Shown here in pieces: positions 18,007 through 27,289 of a DNA stretch of 64,000 nt. The stretch comes from Paenibacillus polymyxa. GTDB taxonomy: Bacteria; Bacillota; Bacilli; Paenibacillales; Paenibacillaceae. How positions within the stretch are numbered: the first letter of the stretch is position 1; the number at the start of each line of letters is the position of its first letter. The notes under the pieces were generated by a model that saw nothing but the letters and a program-made list of their open reading frames with translations, did no database searches and was not told the DNA's origin. Where the stretch lies: the NCBI RefSeq assembly GCF_015710975.1, contig NZ_CP049783.1:2795501-2859500 (forward strand), in the 5' to 3' direction. The position numbers and the translations under genes were made by a program.

Positions 18007-18561
18007 ATGACGACCAGAATTATGATTGTATATGACAGTGAAAATGGACATACCGAACGTCTTGCTCGCTCGATCGCAGAAGGGGCACGCCTGGATCACA
18101 CAGAAGTGATGCTAAAACATGTGAATGAGGCCGATGTGAATGAGCTTGTAAGCGTAGATGCGATCATATGGGGGTGCCCGGGTCATTTTGGTACCATCAG
18201 TAGCGGTCTGAAGAGTTGGATTGATAGGCTGGGGTATCTGTGGGCGCAGGGCAAGCTAGTGGACAAAATCGGGGCTGTGTTTTGCACAACCGCTACCGTT
18301 CATGGTGGATTAGAATCAACGCTGTTGAATTTGATTACTCCTATGCTTCATCAAGGTATGATTATTGTAGGCCTACCCGCTAGCATCACGGAAAATGCGC
18401 TCTACGGCTCCTATTACGGTGTAGGGGTGACATGTCCGGTGGAGACAGACCCCGATGGACCGCCCAACCTTCCAACGGGCGATGATCTTGCGTTAGGTCG
18501 CTCTTTGGGCAAACGGGTCGCTGAGATGGCGGGACGGTACCGTAACGCCGAAAGAGAATAG
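18007..18561 (+). CDS. WrbA-like flavodoxin-family NAD(P)H:quinone oxidoreductase
   Basis: This 184-residue protein has a flavodoxin fold: the FMN phosphate loop is [19 protein letters not shown], followed by [23 protein letters not shown] and the WrbA-type segment [31 protein letters not shown]. WrbA enzymes reduce quinones by two electrons and protect against redox cycling. The first loop has Asp-Ser-Glu-Asn rather than the usual S/T-x-T-G, so FMN contacts may differ. The preferred ATG (18007) follows AAAGGATG; two nearer ATGs overlap that site. It is divergent from the drug-exporter operon and followed ten bases later by a small membrane protein gene. Confidence 0.85.
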   Translation: MTTRIMIVYDSENGHTERLARSIAEGARLDHTEVMLKHVNEADVNELVSVDAIIWGCPGHFGTISSGLKSWIDRLGYLWAQGKLVDKIGAVFCTTATVHGGLESTLLNLITPMLHQGMIIVGLPASITENALYGSYYGVGVTCPVETDPDGPPNLPTGDDLALGRSLGKRVAEMAGRYRNAERE

Positions 18562-18571
18562 GAGGCCGCCG

Positions 18572-19033
18572 ATGACCATTGCTTTTATTGTAGTAGCTGT
18601 GGTTGCCTTTATCTTTTTGCTGGTATTTAATACGAAGATGACGCGCAAGTCCTCGGCCAAGAATCGCCCCAACCAAGAGGAATCCCGTCAAAGAAGCAAA
18701 CGTCCATATCCTGTGCAGGTGGAACCCAAGGCGCATGAATTGACGGAGCATACGGGAGAGATCCAGCCTAAGAATTCGAGCGTTGAAGAACATCGTGCAG
18801 AGGGGCAGCACAAATTGCCTGATATCCAAACGGATATAAAGGTGGAGAAAGATCGCGAGAATACAGAAGGTGCCTACGGGGACCAGGATTATCGTGCGGC
18901 TTTGCGTGGTTTTGCTGAAAAGGACGAAGAAAAGGATGGACATTCCCGACTCTCTAATGGAGAGAAGGAGAATTCCAAAAGTGAGGACGAGCAGTATCGT
19001 GAAGCACTGCGTTCCATGAACCGAAAAAAATGA
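18572..19033 (+). CDS. single-pass membrane protein with charged cytoplasmic tail, unknown function
   Basis: I do not recognise this 153-residue protein. Residues 1-20 form one hydrophobic helix (IAFIVVAVVAFIFLLVF); the remainder is hydrophilic, rich in Lys, Glu, Arg and Gln, and probably disordered. Two short similar motifs, DQDYRAALRGF and DEQYREALRSM, recur near residues 109 and 141, hinting at an internal duplicated peptide. It begins ten bases after the WrbA-like gene with an AGGAGGCC site, so the two are probably co-transcribed. A strong bidirectional terminator follows. Confidence 0.65.
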   Translation: MTIAFIVVAVVAFIFLLVFNTKMTRKSSAKNRPNQEESRQRSKRPYPVQVEPKAHELTEHTGEIQPKNSSVEEHRAEGQHKLPDIQTDIKVEKDRENTEGAYGDQDYRAALRGFAEKDEEKDGHSRLSNGEKENSKSEDEQYREALRSMNRKK

Positions 19034-19054
19034 GATCCCTTCATTTGAACATGA

Positions 19055-19104
19055 CAAAAAGGCTGCTTTACTGTCTGGAATACAGGCAGAAGACAGCCTT
19101 TTTG
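19055..19104. terminator. bidirectional terminator
   Basis: AAAAAGGCTG (19056-19065) pairs with CAGCCTTTTT (19094-19103), with further pairing inside. A-tract and T-tract arms let it work in both directions between convergent genes. Confidence 0.85.
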
Positions 19105-19114
19105 TGTTGCACGG

Positions 19115-19846
19115 CTATAGCCATTCGGTTAGCCCGATCATCGTAATCAAGCCAAGAATAAAGGAAAATGTGGCGATTCGCTGGTTACCATCCCCGTGAC
19201 TTTCGGGAATCAGTTCCTTGTAGACGATAAACATCATAGCCCCGGCAGCAAAAGCAAGACCGTACGGCACCAGTCCGTTCACCCAGCTGCTCAAGTAAAA
19301 GCCGATCAGACTGGTGATGATTTCCACAGCCCCGGTTAGGGTAGCAATGCCCAATGCCTTGAAACGCCCAATGTTTTGATTCACCAGGAATAACGCTACA
19401 ATAAAGCCTTCAGGGGCATTTTGCAGACCGATAGAGAAGGCAATGAGATTGCCTAGATTCTGAGTCTCACTCGCGTAGCTGACCCCAACAGAGAGCCCTT
19501 CCGGCAAGTTGTGCAACGTAATAGCTGCGATGATGAGAAAAGATTTGGACTCCAATTGAAAAGTTTTGGAATCCGGGTCCTCCAAATCGGCATGGGGGAT
19601 ATACATTTCCATCACCAGTAATACGAGGCAACCGAGCAAAATCCCCGCAGTCAGCACGAACCAATTGGAATGCTGTATCGCTTCTGGAATCAGGTTATAC
19701 ACCGATGCAGAGGTCATAATTCCTGCGGCATAAGCCAGTAGAACATCACGAAGCCGGTGCGTGATATTACGCATAAACAGAATAGGCACGGCGCCAAGTC
19801 CAGTGGACAAGGCAGAAATTAAGCTACCTACGAAAACGTCATTCAT
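19115..19846 (-). CDS. ZIP-family metal transporter
   Basis: A 243-residue membrane protein with about eight helices. Helices 4 and 5 carry the ZIP metal-site signatures HNLPEGLSVGVSY and NAPEGFIVALFL, with the paired His/Glu and Asn/Glu ligands of ZupT/GufA-type transporters. It would import Zn(II), or other divalent metals, across the cell membrane. I chose the ATG at 19846 because GGAGGG is about 12 bases upstream; a start nine codons earlier lacks a clear site. It stands alone, so its metal cannot be inferred from an operon, although metal efflux genes lie 4-11 kb away. Confidence 0.88.
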   Translation of the reverse strand: MNDVFVGSLISALSTGLGAVPILFMRNITHRLRDVLLAYAAGIMTSASVYNLIPEAIQHSNWFVLTAGILLGCLVLLVMEMYIPHADLEDPDSKTFQLESKSFLIIAAITLHNLPEGLSVGVSYASETQNLGNLIAFSIGLQNAPEGFIVALFLVNQNIGRFKALGIATLTGAVEIITSLIGFYLSSWVNGLVPYGLAFAAGAMMFIVYKELIPESHGDGNQRIATFSFILGLITMIGLTEWL

Positions 19847-20127
19847 AATCGGGATAATCCCTCCATACCTCATTTATCTTTAAGCTTCGCTTCATGAAAA
19901 CTTCATTTGACTGTTTACAGCTCTTTCCGCATAATGAAATTAGGATTTAGAATCAGTCTAAGTCATAAAAAGCTATAAAACAAGTGATTCGTTTTTACAA
20001 CATCCGGGTGTCCACTTTTTGGGATGAGCTTCTGCCAGCAGTACTTTTAGAGTATATGCAGCAGCCCAGCGCCCGGTACCGAAAACTCGCTATATAATAC
20101 TTATGATATTTTAGGAGGAACCAAGAT

Positions 20128-21069
20128 ATGTACAAGTCCATTATTATAGGTACCGGCCCTGCCGGTTTGACCGCCGCTATTTACCTCGCACGTGCTAATA
20201 TGAACCCGCTGGTGATCGAAGGACCGCAGCCAGGCGGACAATTAACCACGACTACAGAAGTTGAGAATTTTCCAGGCTTTCCTGAAGGAATCATGGGACC
20301 CGATTTGATGGATAATATGCGTAAGCAAGCGGAGCGTTTTGGCGCTGAATTCCGCACAGGCTGGGTGAACAAGGTAGACACAACTGCTCGTCCATTTACA
20401 CTGGATGTAGAAGGTTTGGGTGAACTGGTTACTGATACGCTGATTATTTCCACAGGGGCGACTGCTAAATACCTGGGGATTCCCGGTGAACAGGATAACA
20501 TCGGACGCGGCGTGAGCACTTGCGCTACCTGTGACGGGTTCTTCTTCCGTGGCAAAGAAATCGTTGTTATCGGTGGTGGGGACTCTGCACTGGAAGAAGC
20601 TAATTTCCTGACTCGTTTTGCCTCCAAAGTAACGTTGGTACATCGTCGTGAAGAATTGAGAGCTTCTAAAATTATGCAGGATCGTGCTCGTGCGAACAGC
20701 AAAATTGAATGGGCGCTCAATCGTACTCCTGTAGAAGTAGTTGCAGACGAAAACGGAGTAACTGGCTTGAAAGTGCTGAACAATGCAACAGGTGAAGAGG
20801 AAATCATTACAGTGAGCGGCGTATTCGTGGCGATTGGACATCATCCGAATACAGGCTTCCTTGAGGGACAAATTACAACGGATGCGAACGGTTATATCGT
20901 CGTTAATCCGGGTACTTCCGAAACAAACGTGCCTGGCGTATTCGCTTGTGGCGACGTACAGGATACACGCTACAGACAAGCGATTACCGCAGCAGGTAGT
21001 GGTTGTATGGCTGCTATGGACAGCGAGAAATACATTGAAAGTCTGGAGCACAGTGCACTGGCCCTGTAA
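20128..21069 (+). CDS. trxB: thioredoxin reductase (TrxB)
   Basis: The 313-residue flavoprotein has the FAD-binding [16 protein letters not shown] at the start, the redox-active CATC motif (STCATCDGF, about residues 131-139), the NADPH-binding [13 protein letters not shown] and the C-terminal [19 protein letters not shown] motif. It transfers electrons from NADPH to thioredoxin, sustaining ribonucleotide reductase and disulfide repair. Length and motifs match low-molecular-weight bacterial TrxB. AGGAGG lies nine bases before the start and a TATAAT at 20093-20098 is a likely -10. A small glutaredoxin gene follows, so the two may be co-expressed as a thiol-redox pair. Confidence 0.96.
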   Translation: MYKSIIIGTGPAGLTAAIYLARANMNPLVIEGPQPGGQLTTTTEVENFPGFPEGIMGPDLMDNMRKQAERFGAEFRTGWVNKVDTTARPFTLDVEGLGELVTDTLIISTGATAKYLGIPGEQDNIGRGVSTCATCDGFFFRGKEIVVIGGGDSALEEANFLTRFASKVTLVHRREELRASKIMQDRARANSKIEWALNRTPVEVVADENGVTGLKVLNNATGEEEIITVSGVFVAIGHHPNTGFLEGQITTDANGYIVVNPGTSETNVPGVFACGDVQDTRYRQAITAAGSGCMAAMDSEKYIESLEHSALAL

Positions 21070-21124
21070 TACTTGCAAGTGTGTATAAATATGATGTAAC
21101 AAAATAAATGATGAGGTGATATTC

Positions 21125-21355
21125 ATGGAAAAAGCAATAGTTTACACATCTACAAACTGCCCCCATTGTCGTCAAGTAAAAAGCTACCTGGCTGAAAAAG
21201 GCGTCGAATACGAAGAGCGCAACATTGAAACGAATGAAGCTTTTGCTCAAGAGGTGTGGGATATGGGCATTCGTGCCGTTCCATTGACTCTGATTGGGGA
21301 AGAACGTATTTCCGGTATGAACAAAACCAAGTTTGAAAAAGTGTTGAACGCTTAA
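21125..21355 (+). CDS. small glutaredoxin-like / NrdH-like redoxin
   Basis: A 76-residue single-domain thioredoxin-fold protein with the active site CPHC (NCPHCRQVKSYLAEKG), the cis-proline segment RAVPLTLIGEERISG and little else, matching the YruB/NrdH-type glutaredoxin family. Such proteins use TrxB directly rather than glutathione, which fits its position 55 bases after trxB. I chose the ATG at 21125 because GAGGTGA lies upstream at the right distance; the ATG three codons earlier overlaps that site. A terminator follows. Confidence 0.88.
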   Translation: MEKAIVYTSTNCPHCRQVKSYLAEKGVEYEERNIETNEAFAQEVWDMGIRAVPLTLIGEERISGMNKTKFEKVLNA

Positions 21356-21402
21356 TCCAGCCTAACAGCAGACGACGGTTCTGTGATCGTCATATGGTTT
21401 AA

Positions 21403-21447
21403 ACAAGGCCCTCGCCGCAGTTACATACTGCGACGGGGGCCTGTTTT
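21403..21447. terminator. terminator between convergent glutaredoxin and xylR genes
   Basis: GGCCCTCGCCGCAG (about 21407-21420) pairs with CTGCGACGGGGGCC (about 21428-21441) through two G-U pairs, followed by TGTTTTTGG. The A-tract side is weak, so it mainly serves the rightward genes. Confidence 0.8.
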
Positions 21448-21454
21448 TGGTCTT

Positions 21455-22624
21455 TTACAAAGATACACGTACACGCCCGAGAAAAGGAGCCGTTGCCGCA
21501 TAGGCAGCACCTAGCATCGTCGAACGGCTGCCAAGCGTGGAGAAACGAATCTGTAATTGCCGACGGTGATAGGGCAGGGCCCGCTCTTCGATCACTGTAC
21601 GCATACTTTGCTCCAACCAAGGTCTGGCTTCCGCAAGTGGACCGCCAATGATAAGCATGCCGGGGTTGAGGCTGTTCACAATATTGGTAATACCTACACC
21701 TAAATAGCGCCCGATTTCACCAAGGACGCTTAATGTACTCGCATCACCTTGCCGGGCAAACGGGAGTAATTCCGCTGTATGTGCAGGCAATTTCAATGCG
21801 GATGCTACATACGCTTTCTCCGATGCATACAGCTCCCAGCAGCCTCGGCTGCCGCAGGAGCAGAGGCGCCCGTTCCAGTCTATGGACATATGCCCACTCT
21901 CACCCGCGTATCCCCAAGCCCCTTGATACGGCTTGCCATCAATAATAATTCCGGCCCCGATCCCGGAGCCTGCACTGATGTAGACCAGATCCCGCACAAG
22001 CTGCCGATGATCGGCGTCCATACCATAGTACAATTCACCTTGTGCACCGACGTTGGCCTCATTATCCACCACTACGGGAAGACCCAGCTCTGTCTCAAGC
22101 TGTTGCCGCAGCGGAACCTCTTCCCAGCCCAGATTGGGTGCGAATAAAACATTTCCGGTTTCATCCACCATACCGGGTACCCCCAACCCAATGCCAACAA
22201 TACCGTGAGGGGAGGGAGGAGTGACCTGCATGAGTTTCTGAACGAGCTTACGGATTTGTTCGATGACAAAGTCAGGATCATGCTGGGTTAGAGAAAGGGT
22301 AAGCTCTGTTTCAATGGTACCTGCCAGATCGGTCAGAGCACCCTTGATGTACTGTACGCTAACCTCGATACCGAGCACAAAGCCTGCACGGCTGTTGAAC
22401 AGCAGCATTAAAGGTTTACGTCCACCGCTGGATTCTCCTAATCCTGTCTCATACACCAATCCATCGGTGATAAGTTCTGCAACCAGGTTGGACACGGTGG
22501 CCTTGTTTAATCCGGTTTGACTGGATAACTGTGCCCGCGATAGAGGGGCATGAAGGCGGATTCGCTCCAATACAATGGATTTATTCAGCTTTTTGACAAG
22601 CGCCTGATCGCCAGTAACATTCAT
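21455..22624 (-). CDS. xylR: ROK-family xylose repressor XylR
   Basis: The 389-residue regulator has an N-terminal winged helix (RAQLSSQTGLNKATVSNLVAELI, about residues 31-53) and a ROK sugar-kinase-like domain with the zinc motif CSCGSRGCWE and glycine-rich ATP-type loops. XylR represses xylose genes until xylose binds. It is divergent from xylA and xylB, the standard arrangement in Bacillales. I chose the ATG at 22624 because CAGGAAGTGA is properly spaced; a GTG four codons upstream overlaps that site. No mutation in the DNA-binding helix is apparent. Confidence 0.93.
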   Translation of the reverse strand: MNVTGDQALVKKLNKSIVLERIRLHAPLSRAQLSSQTGLNKATVSNLVAELITDGLVYETGLGESSGGRKPLMLLFNSRAGFVLGIEVSVQYIKGALTDLAGTIETELTLSLTQHDPDFVIEQIRKLVQKLMQVTPPSPHGIVGIGLGVPGMVDETGNVLFAPNLGWEEVPLRQQLETELGLPVVVDNEANVGAQGELYYGMDADHRQLVRDLVYISAGSGIGAGIIIDGKPYQGAWGYAGESGHMSIDWNGRLCSCGSRGCWELYASEKAYVASALKLPAHTAELLPFARQGDASTLSVLGEIGRYLGVGITNIVNSLNPGMLIIGGPLAEARPWLEQSMRTVIEERALPYHRRQLQIRFSTLGSRSTMLGAAYAATAPFLGRVRVSL

Positions 22625-22674
22625 GGTTATTTTCACTTCCTGTTGATGTAATTCCCGTTATTATATCATAAAAA

Positions 22675-22704
22675 TAAACTTAGTTTAAGCAATAGACAAA
22701 GTTT
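22675..22704. promoter_or_regulatory. candidate XylR operator between xylR and xylA
   Basis: TAAACT-T-AGTTTA (22675-22687) is a perfect small palindrome, and AAACTT (22676-22681) is repeated inverted as AAGTTT (22699-22704). xyl operators in Bacillales are built from AGTTT/AAACT halves. It overlaps the -35 region of the xylA promoter. The exact boundaries are uncertain. Confidence 0.55.
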
Positions 22705-22721
22705 CTTGGCTGTGCTAGAAT
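22693..22721 (+). promoter_or_regulatory. xylA: xylA promoter
   Basis: TAGACA (22693-22698), a 17-base spacer and TAGAAT (22716-22721) form a SigA promoter just upstream of the cre site and the xylA ribosome binding site. Confidence 0.65.
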
Positions 22722-22726
22722 CGTTT

Positions 22727-22741
22727 TTGTAAACGTTTACT
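22727..22741 (+). promoter_or_regulatory. cre site (CcpA catabolite repression) at the xylA transcription start
   Basis: TTGTAAACGTTTACT fits the Bacillus cre consensus WTGNAANCGNWNNCW at every position. It lies at about +1 to +14 of the predicted xylA transcript, a position where CcpA blocks transcription when glucose is present. Confidence 0.85.
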
Positions 22742-22759
22742 ACAAAGGAGGAACTTATA

Positions 22760-24076
22760 ATGGCTTATTTCGAACAAGTATCTAAAATTAAATTCGAGGG
22801 CAAGCAATCCGATAATCCTTTTGCATTTAAATTTTATAATCCTCAGGAAATGGTAGCGGGAAAAACGATGGAGGAGCATCTGCGTTTTAGTATGGCTTAT
22901 TGGCATACGCTAGTTGCAGGTGGCTCTGATCCTTTTGGAGTAGAGACTGCGGAACGTCCATGGTCCAAGTTTACTGGACTAGATTTGGCGAAGGCACGTG
23001 TGGAAGCTGCCTTTGAACTGCTGGATAAGCTGAATTTACCTTATTTCGCCTTCCATGATGTGGATATTGCACCTGAAGGCGCGTCACTGAAGGAATTTTA
23101 CAGCAATCTGGATACCATCGTGGATCTGATTGAGGAGCACATGAAGGCTACGGGGAAAAAGCTGCTGTGGAACACGGCGAACATGTTTAGCCATCCACGT
23201 TATTTGCATGGAGCTGCGACAACTTGCAATGCAGATGTATACGCACACGCAGCTGCTCAAATTAAAAAAGGACTGGAAGTGGGCAAACGTCTGGGCGCAG
23301 ATAACTATGTATTCTGGGGAGGCCGTGAAGGCTACGAAACACTGCTGAATACAGATTTGAAGTTGGAACAGGACAATCTGGGACGGATGTTCCATATGGC
23401 TGTGGACTACGCGCGTGAAATCGGTTTTGACGCTCAGTTCCTGATTGAGCCAAAACCGAAGGAGCCAACCAAGCATCAGTATGACTTTGATGCGGCGACG
23501 ACGATTGCCTTCCTGCAAAAATATGATCTGGATCAGCATTTCAAGCTGAATCTGGAAGCTAACCATGCAACCTTGGCGGGTCATACTTTTGATCATGAAG
23601 TACGTGTAGCACGGGTTAACGGCATGTTGGGTTCCCTAGATGCCAACCAAGGCGATTTGCTGCTGGGCTGGGATACGGATGAATTCCCGGTTGATCTGTA
23701 TGATGCCACACTAACTATGTATGAAGTGTTGCAAAATGAAGGTCTGGGCCGTGGCGGTATCAACTTTGATGCCAAGGTGCGCAGAGCATCGTTTGAGCCA
23801 GAAGACTTGTTCCTCGCTCACATCGCAGGTATGGATACGTATGCGAAAGGGTTGAAGGTAGCCGCCAAACTGATCGAGGATCGTGTGTTTGAGGACTTTA
23901 TTGAGAAGCGGTACAGCAGCTTTAAGGAAGGCATTGGAGCAGATATTGTATCCGGAAAAGCAACGCTTGCTTCTCTGGCTGAATATGCTCTGGCGAACGA
24001 AACACCACGCAAAAACGTATCCGGTCGTCAGGAATATCTGAAAGCAACACTAAATCAATACATTTTGGCTGATTAA
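22760..24076 (+). CDS. xylA: xylose isomerase (XylA)
   Basis: This 438-residue class II xylose isomerase converts D-xylose to D-xylulose. Metal and substrate motifs are all present: [10 protein letters not shown] (catalytic His region), [46 protein letters not shown], and [17 protein letters not shown]. The insertion near the N-terminus places it in the longer class II group typical of Bacillus. AAAGGAGGAAC lies before the ATG. It heads the xylAB operon, under an apparent promoter with XylR operator and cre site. Confidence 0.98.
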   Translation: MAYFEQVSKIKFEGKQSDNPFAFKFYNPQEMVAGKTMEEHLRFSMAYWHTLVAGGSDPFGVETAERPWSKFTGLDLAKARVEAAFELLDKLNLPYFAFHDVDIAPEGASLKEFYSNLDTIVDLIEEHMKATGKKLLWNTANMFSHPRYLHGAATTCNADVYAHAAAQIKKGLEVGKRLGADNYVFWGGREGYETLLNTDLKLEQDNLGRMFHMAVDYAREIGFDAQFLIEPKPKEPTKHQYDFDAATTIAFLQKYDLDQHFKLNLEANHATLAGHTFDHEVRVARVNGMLGSLDANQGDLLLGWDTDEFPVDLYDATLTMYEVLQNEGLGRGGINFDAKVRRASFEPEDLFLAHIAGMDTYAKGLKVAAKLIEDRVFEDFIEKRYSSFKEGIGADIVSGKATLASLAEYALANETPRKNVSGRQEYLKATLNQYILAD

Positions 24077-24132
24077 TGCCAGAGCTTATATATGAAATAA
24101 GGATTTCACGATAAAGGGAAGGAGGAACTCCA

Positions 24133-25656
24133 ATGCAGGAGAAGCTAAATCAGGAGCAGGAGCGTTATGTCATCGGCGTGGATTTGGGTACCAGCGCAGT
24201 TAAAACGGTGCTGGTCAACCGCAAGGGGCAAGTGGCTTATGAAACCTCACAGTCCTATCCTCTCCATCAGCCGAAAGCAGGGTATAGCGAACAGCATCCT
24301 GAGGACTGGGTCAGTGGCACGTTAGCATCACTGAAACAGCTTGTGGAGAAGGCCGGAATCGCCGGAACAGATGCTGTGGACGGCATTAGCTTTTCGGGGC
24401 AGATGCACGGGCTTGTGCTGACTGACAAGGAAGGCCAAGTGCTTCGTCCGGCTATTCTTTGGAATGACACGCGCACAACGGCACAATGCCGCCGTATTGA
24501 AGAACAGCTCGGGCCAGCGCTGCTAAGTATCGCGCGCAACCGCGCGCTGGAAGGCTTCACGCTGCCCAAGCTGCTGTGGGTGCAGGAGCATGAGCCAGAC
24601 GTGCTGGCTCGTGCGGCCCATTTTATGCTGCCTAAAGATTATGTGCGCTACTATCTCACAGGAGAACTGGCGATGGAGTATTCGGATGCGGCGGGCACAT
24701 TACTGCTGGATATCGCGAACAAGCAGTGGAGCGAAGAGATCGCTGCTGCGTTTAATCTGCCGTTGTCGCTGTTCCCGCCACTGGTGGAATCCTTTGACCA
24801 GACGGGTACACTATTACCGGAGATTGCGGAGCAGAGCGGGCTTTCGCCTGAGACCAAGGTCTATGCAGGTGGAGCAGACAACGCATGTGGCGCGATTGGC
24901 GCTGGCATTTTGAGCGAAGGCCGCACCTTGTGCAGCATCGGCACCTCAGGAGTTGTACTTTCCTATGAGGAACGCAAGGATATCGACGTTCAGGGGCGAG
25001 CCCATTTTTTTAATCATAGTGAGCAGGATGCTTATTATATCATGGGAGTTACACTCGCGGCTGGATACAGCTTGACCTGGTTTAAGGATACCTTTGCGCC
25101 AGAACATTCCTTTGACGCATTGTTGGAAGATGTGAACTCGGTCGAGCCGGGCAGCCGCGGGCTGCTGTTCACGCCTTATATCGTAGGCGAACGTACGCCT
25201 CATCCGGATGCAACTATTCGAGGCAGCTTTATCGGGATGGATGCAGGGCATAAGCTTGCGCATTTTACACGAGCGGTGCTGGAGGGAATTACGTTTTCGC
25301 TCAAGGAATCCATTGATATTCTTAGAGGCACGGGAAAAACGGTGAATGAAGTGATTTCCATCGGCGGCGGAGCGCGTAATGAGGCATGGCTGCAAATGCA
25401 GGCCGATATTTTTAACGCGGATATCGTCAAGCTGGAAAGTGAGCAGGGACCTGCCTTGGGAGCAGCTATGCTGGCTGCCTATGGTAGCGGGTGGTTTGAA
25501 TCGCTGCAAGCGTGCGCTGAAGCTTTTCTGCGTGAAGCAGCAAGATATACGCCAAATCCGGGACGTGTGGCACAGTATGAAGGTTTATATGAGCTATACC
25601 GTGAAGTTTATCTACACACGCGGGAGCTAAGTGAGCAATTGGTGGTCTATCGGTAA
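24133..25656 (+). CDS. xylB: xylulokinase (XylB)
   Basis: The 507-residue FGGY-family kinase phosphorylates D-xylulose to xylulose 5-phosphate, which enters the pentose phosphate pathway. It has the N-terminal ATP motif VIGVDLGTSAVKTVLVN, the substrate segment FSGQMHGLVL and WNDTRT, the hinge AGGADNACGAIGAG, and the C-terminal FGGY signature region around ISIGGGARNEAWLQMQADIF. It follows xylA by 56 bases with GGAAGGAGG upstream, so xylAB form one operon. A perfect terminator follows the gene. Confidence 0.97.
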   Translation: MQEKLNQEQERYVIGVDLGTSAVKTVLVNRKGQVAYETSQSYPLHQPKAGYSEQHPEDWVSGTLASLKQLVEKAGIAGTDAVDGISFSGQMHGLVLTDKEGQVLRPAILWNDTRTTAQCRRIEEQLGPALLSIARNRALEGFTLPKLLWVQEHEPDVLARAAHFMLPKDYVRYYLTGELAMEYSDAAGTLLLDIANKQWSEEIAAAFNLPLSLFPPLVESFDQTGTLLPEIAEQSGLSPETKVYAGGADNACGAIGAGILSEGRTLCSIGTSGVVLSYEERKDIDVQGRAHFFNHSEQDAYYIMGVTLAAGYSLTWFKDTFAPEHSFDALLEDVNSVEPGSRGLLFTPYIVGERTPHPDATIRGSFIGMDAGHKLAHFTRAVLEGITFSLKESIDILRGTGKTVNEVISIGGGARNEAWLQMQADIFNADIVKLESEQGPALGAAMLAAYGSGWFESLQACAEAFLREAARYTPNPGRVAQYEGLYELYREVYLHTRELSEQLVVYR

Positions 25657-25682
25657 TACAGTGAACTTTAAACGTAAATGAG

Positions 25683-25720
25683 AAGCGGCTTCGGGTTAGG
25701 AATCCCCGAAGCCGCTTATT
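25683..25720. terminator. terminator between xylB and the feo operon
   Basis: AAGCGGCTTCGGG (25683-25695) pairs perfectly with CCCGAAGCCGCTT (25705-25717), followed by ATTTC. It separates two convergent operons. Confidence 0.8.
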
Positions 25721-25741
25721 TCATGGATGATAAGTTTTGGA

Positions 25742-25918
25742 TTAAACACTTTTCTTCATTTTTGCATGACCTTCATTCACCGAGCTCACGGCACAGCCCG
25801 GACATGACTTGCTTGATGAACAGCCGGCACAGGCGCCTTGGCTGCTTTTTCGCAAAAATCGTACCAACACCCACGCACTATAACCGAGGATCGCCAATAA
25901 AATAATTACATTGATCAT
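25742..25918 (-). CDS. FeoB-associated Cys-rich small membrane protein
   Basis: A 58-residue peptide with one N-terminal membrane helix (INVIILLAILGYSAWVLVRFL) and a cysteine-rich tail (ACAGCSSSKSCPGC, residues 31-44) followed by a short basic end. This pattern, right behind feoB, defines the FeoB-associated Cys-rich membrane protein family; its precise role in iron transport is not settled. I chose the ATG at 25918 because AAAGGAAGTGG lies upstream; a GTG three codons earlier overlaps it. It is the third gene of the Fur-controlled feo operon and starts 36 bases after feoB. Confidence 0.82.
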   Translation of the reverse strand: MINVIILLAILGYSAWVLVRFLRKSSQGACAGCSSSKSCPGCAVSSVNEGHAKMKKSV

Positions 25919-25954
25919 GGAATCCACTTCCTTTTATATACTCTAGGGTCTGAA

Positions 25955-27289
25955 TTAACCCCAACCTAATAATCTGCCGCACTGATAGATCAAGACGGCG
26001 ATGATATATGCAACGGTCAAAGGATAGATCACAGAAAATGCAGTCCAGCGCCAAGAGAGTGTCTCTTTGCGAATAACCGCTACCGTGGCCAGACACGGCA
26101 CATACAACAGAATGAACACCATGAAGCTAAATGAGGCAAGCGGTGTAAAAGCATGACTGACTTGCAGTTCCAATCCCTGCATATCGGGAACGTGGTAAAT
26201 GATATTCATAGTCGATACGACTACCTCCTTGGCCATAAAACCTGTGAGCAGGGACGCGCCTGCTTGCCAGGTACCAAAACCAAGAGGGGCCAATAGAGGT
26301 GCAAACCATCCTCCAATTGTAGCGAGCAGGCTGTCATCCATTTCTACCCCGAAGCCCTGCGGACCGAAATTGGACAAGAGCCAGATGCCAACGGAGCCTG
26401 CAAGAATAATCGTTCCGGCTTTACGGACGAAGCCTTTGACCTTTTCCCATGTGCTGCGAAATAAGGTAAGAGCCTGCGGTACCCGATAGGGAGGGAGCTC
26501 CACGATGAAGAGGGAAGGCTCACCTGATAAAATAGATACTTTGGAAAAAATTTTGGCAAGTATTAGCGATACGGTGATCCCTAACACATACATCAGCATG
26601 ATAATGCTTGCCGCATGTGACGGGAAAAACACACCTGCAAACAACGCATAGACTGGCAAGCGGGCCGAGCATGACATAAAGGGTACCAGCAACGTTGTAA
26701 TGAGGCGTTCTCTTGGTTGTTCGATGGTGCGTGCCGCCATAATGGCCGGAACATTACAACCAAATCCAATAATGAAGGGAATGAAGCTTTTCCCGTTCAA
26801 GCCAACAGCCTGCATCAAGCGATCCATGAGTATCGTGACCCGTGCCATATACCCAGAGTCTTCAATCACCGAGATAATCAGAAATAAAATAGCAATTTGA
26901 GGCAGAAAAACTAGCACACCCCCGACCCCAGCCACGATGCCGTCCACGACTAGACTTTGTGTAAAAGCGGACGCGTTCAGGTGAACGAGTAATTCAGAAA
27001 TCCAGCTGCTGAGTGTCCCTGAAAAAAATTCATCTAGCATATCTGAAAGAATGGTACCCGCCCAATCGAAGGTAAACTTGAAAGTAGCGTACATCAGCAG
27101 TAAAAAGATCGGTATCCCCAAGTACCGATGAGTTAGCAGTGCATCCAGCTTATCCGTCAGGCTGTGAGGTCTGAGTTTGGATGTATCAATTGCCTTGGTG
27201 CACAGATCAGCAATCCATGCTGTTCGTACAGAACGAATATGCTGAGCGGGGGGATGGCATACCCTTCCCTGAGAAGCTCTTCTTCGCAA
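25955..27289 (-). CDS. feoB: FeoB membrane permease part, downstream fragment of a frameshifted feoB
   Basis: This frame encodes the C-terminal two thirds of FeoB: the linker PAQHIRSVRTAWIADLC, the SLTDKLDALLTHRYLGIPIF entry to the membrane domain, two Gate motifs (GFGCNVPAIMAARTI and LTGFMAKEVVVSTMN) and about eight helices ending in QCGRLLGWG. It moves Fe(II) across the membrane. The sequence matching FeoB begins near 27247, at a six-base C-run on the coding strand; the upstream part of this frame is not FeoB-like. The GTPase half lies in the other frame. One extra C in the run would join both into a protein of about 670 residues, the normal FeoB length. No ribosome binding site explains independent translation. 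Confidence 0.9.
   Translation of the reverse strand: MRRRASQGRVCHPPAQHIRSVRTAWIADLCTKAIDTSKLRPHSLTDKLDALLTHRYLGIPIFLLLMYATFKFTFDWAGTILSDMLDEFFSGTLSSWISELLVHLNASAFTQSLVVDGIVAGVGGVLVFLPQIAILFLIISVIEDSGYMARVTILMDRLMQAVGLNGKSFIPFIIGFGCNVPAIMAARTIEQPRERLITTLLVPFMSCSARLPVYALFAGVFFPSHAASIIMLMYVLGITVSLILAKIFSKVSILSGEPSLFIVELPPYRVPQALTLFRSTWEKVKGFVRKAGTIILAGSVGIWLLSNFGPQGFGVEMDDSLLATIGGWFAPLLAPLGFGTWQAGASLLTGFMAKEVVVSTMNIIYHVPDMQGLELQVSHAFTPLASFSFMVFILLYVPCLATVAVIRKETLSWRWTAFSVIYPLTVAYIIAVLIYQCGRLLGWG

Noticed and set aside
24946..25509. 187-codon open frame antisense to xylB
   Set aside because: It is a composition shadow of xylB, with no ribosome binding site or domain.
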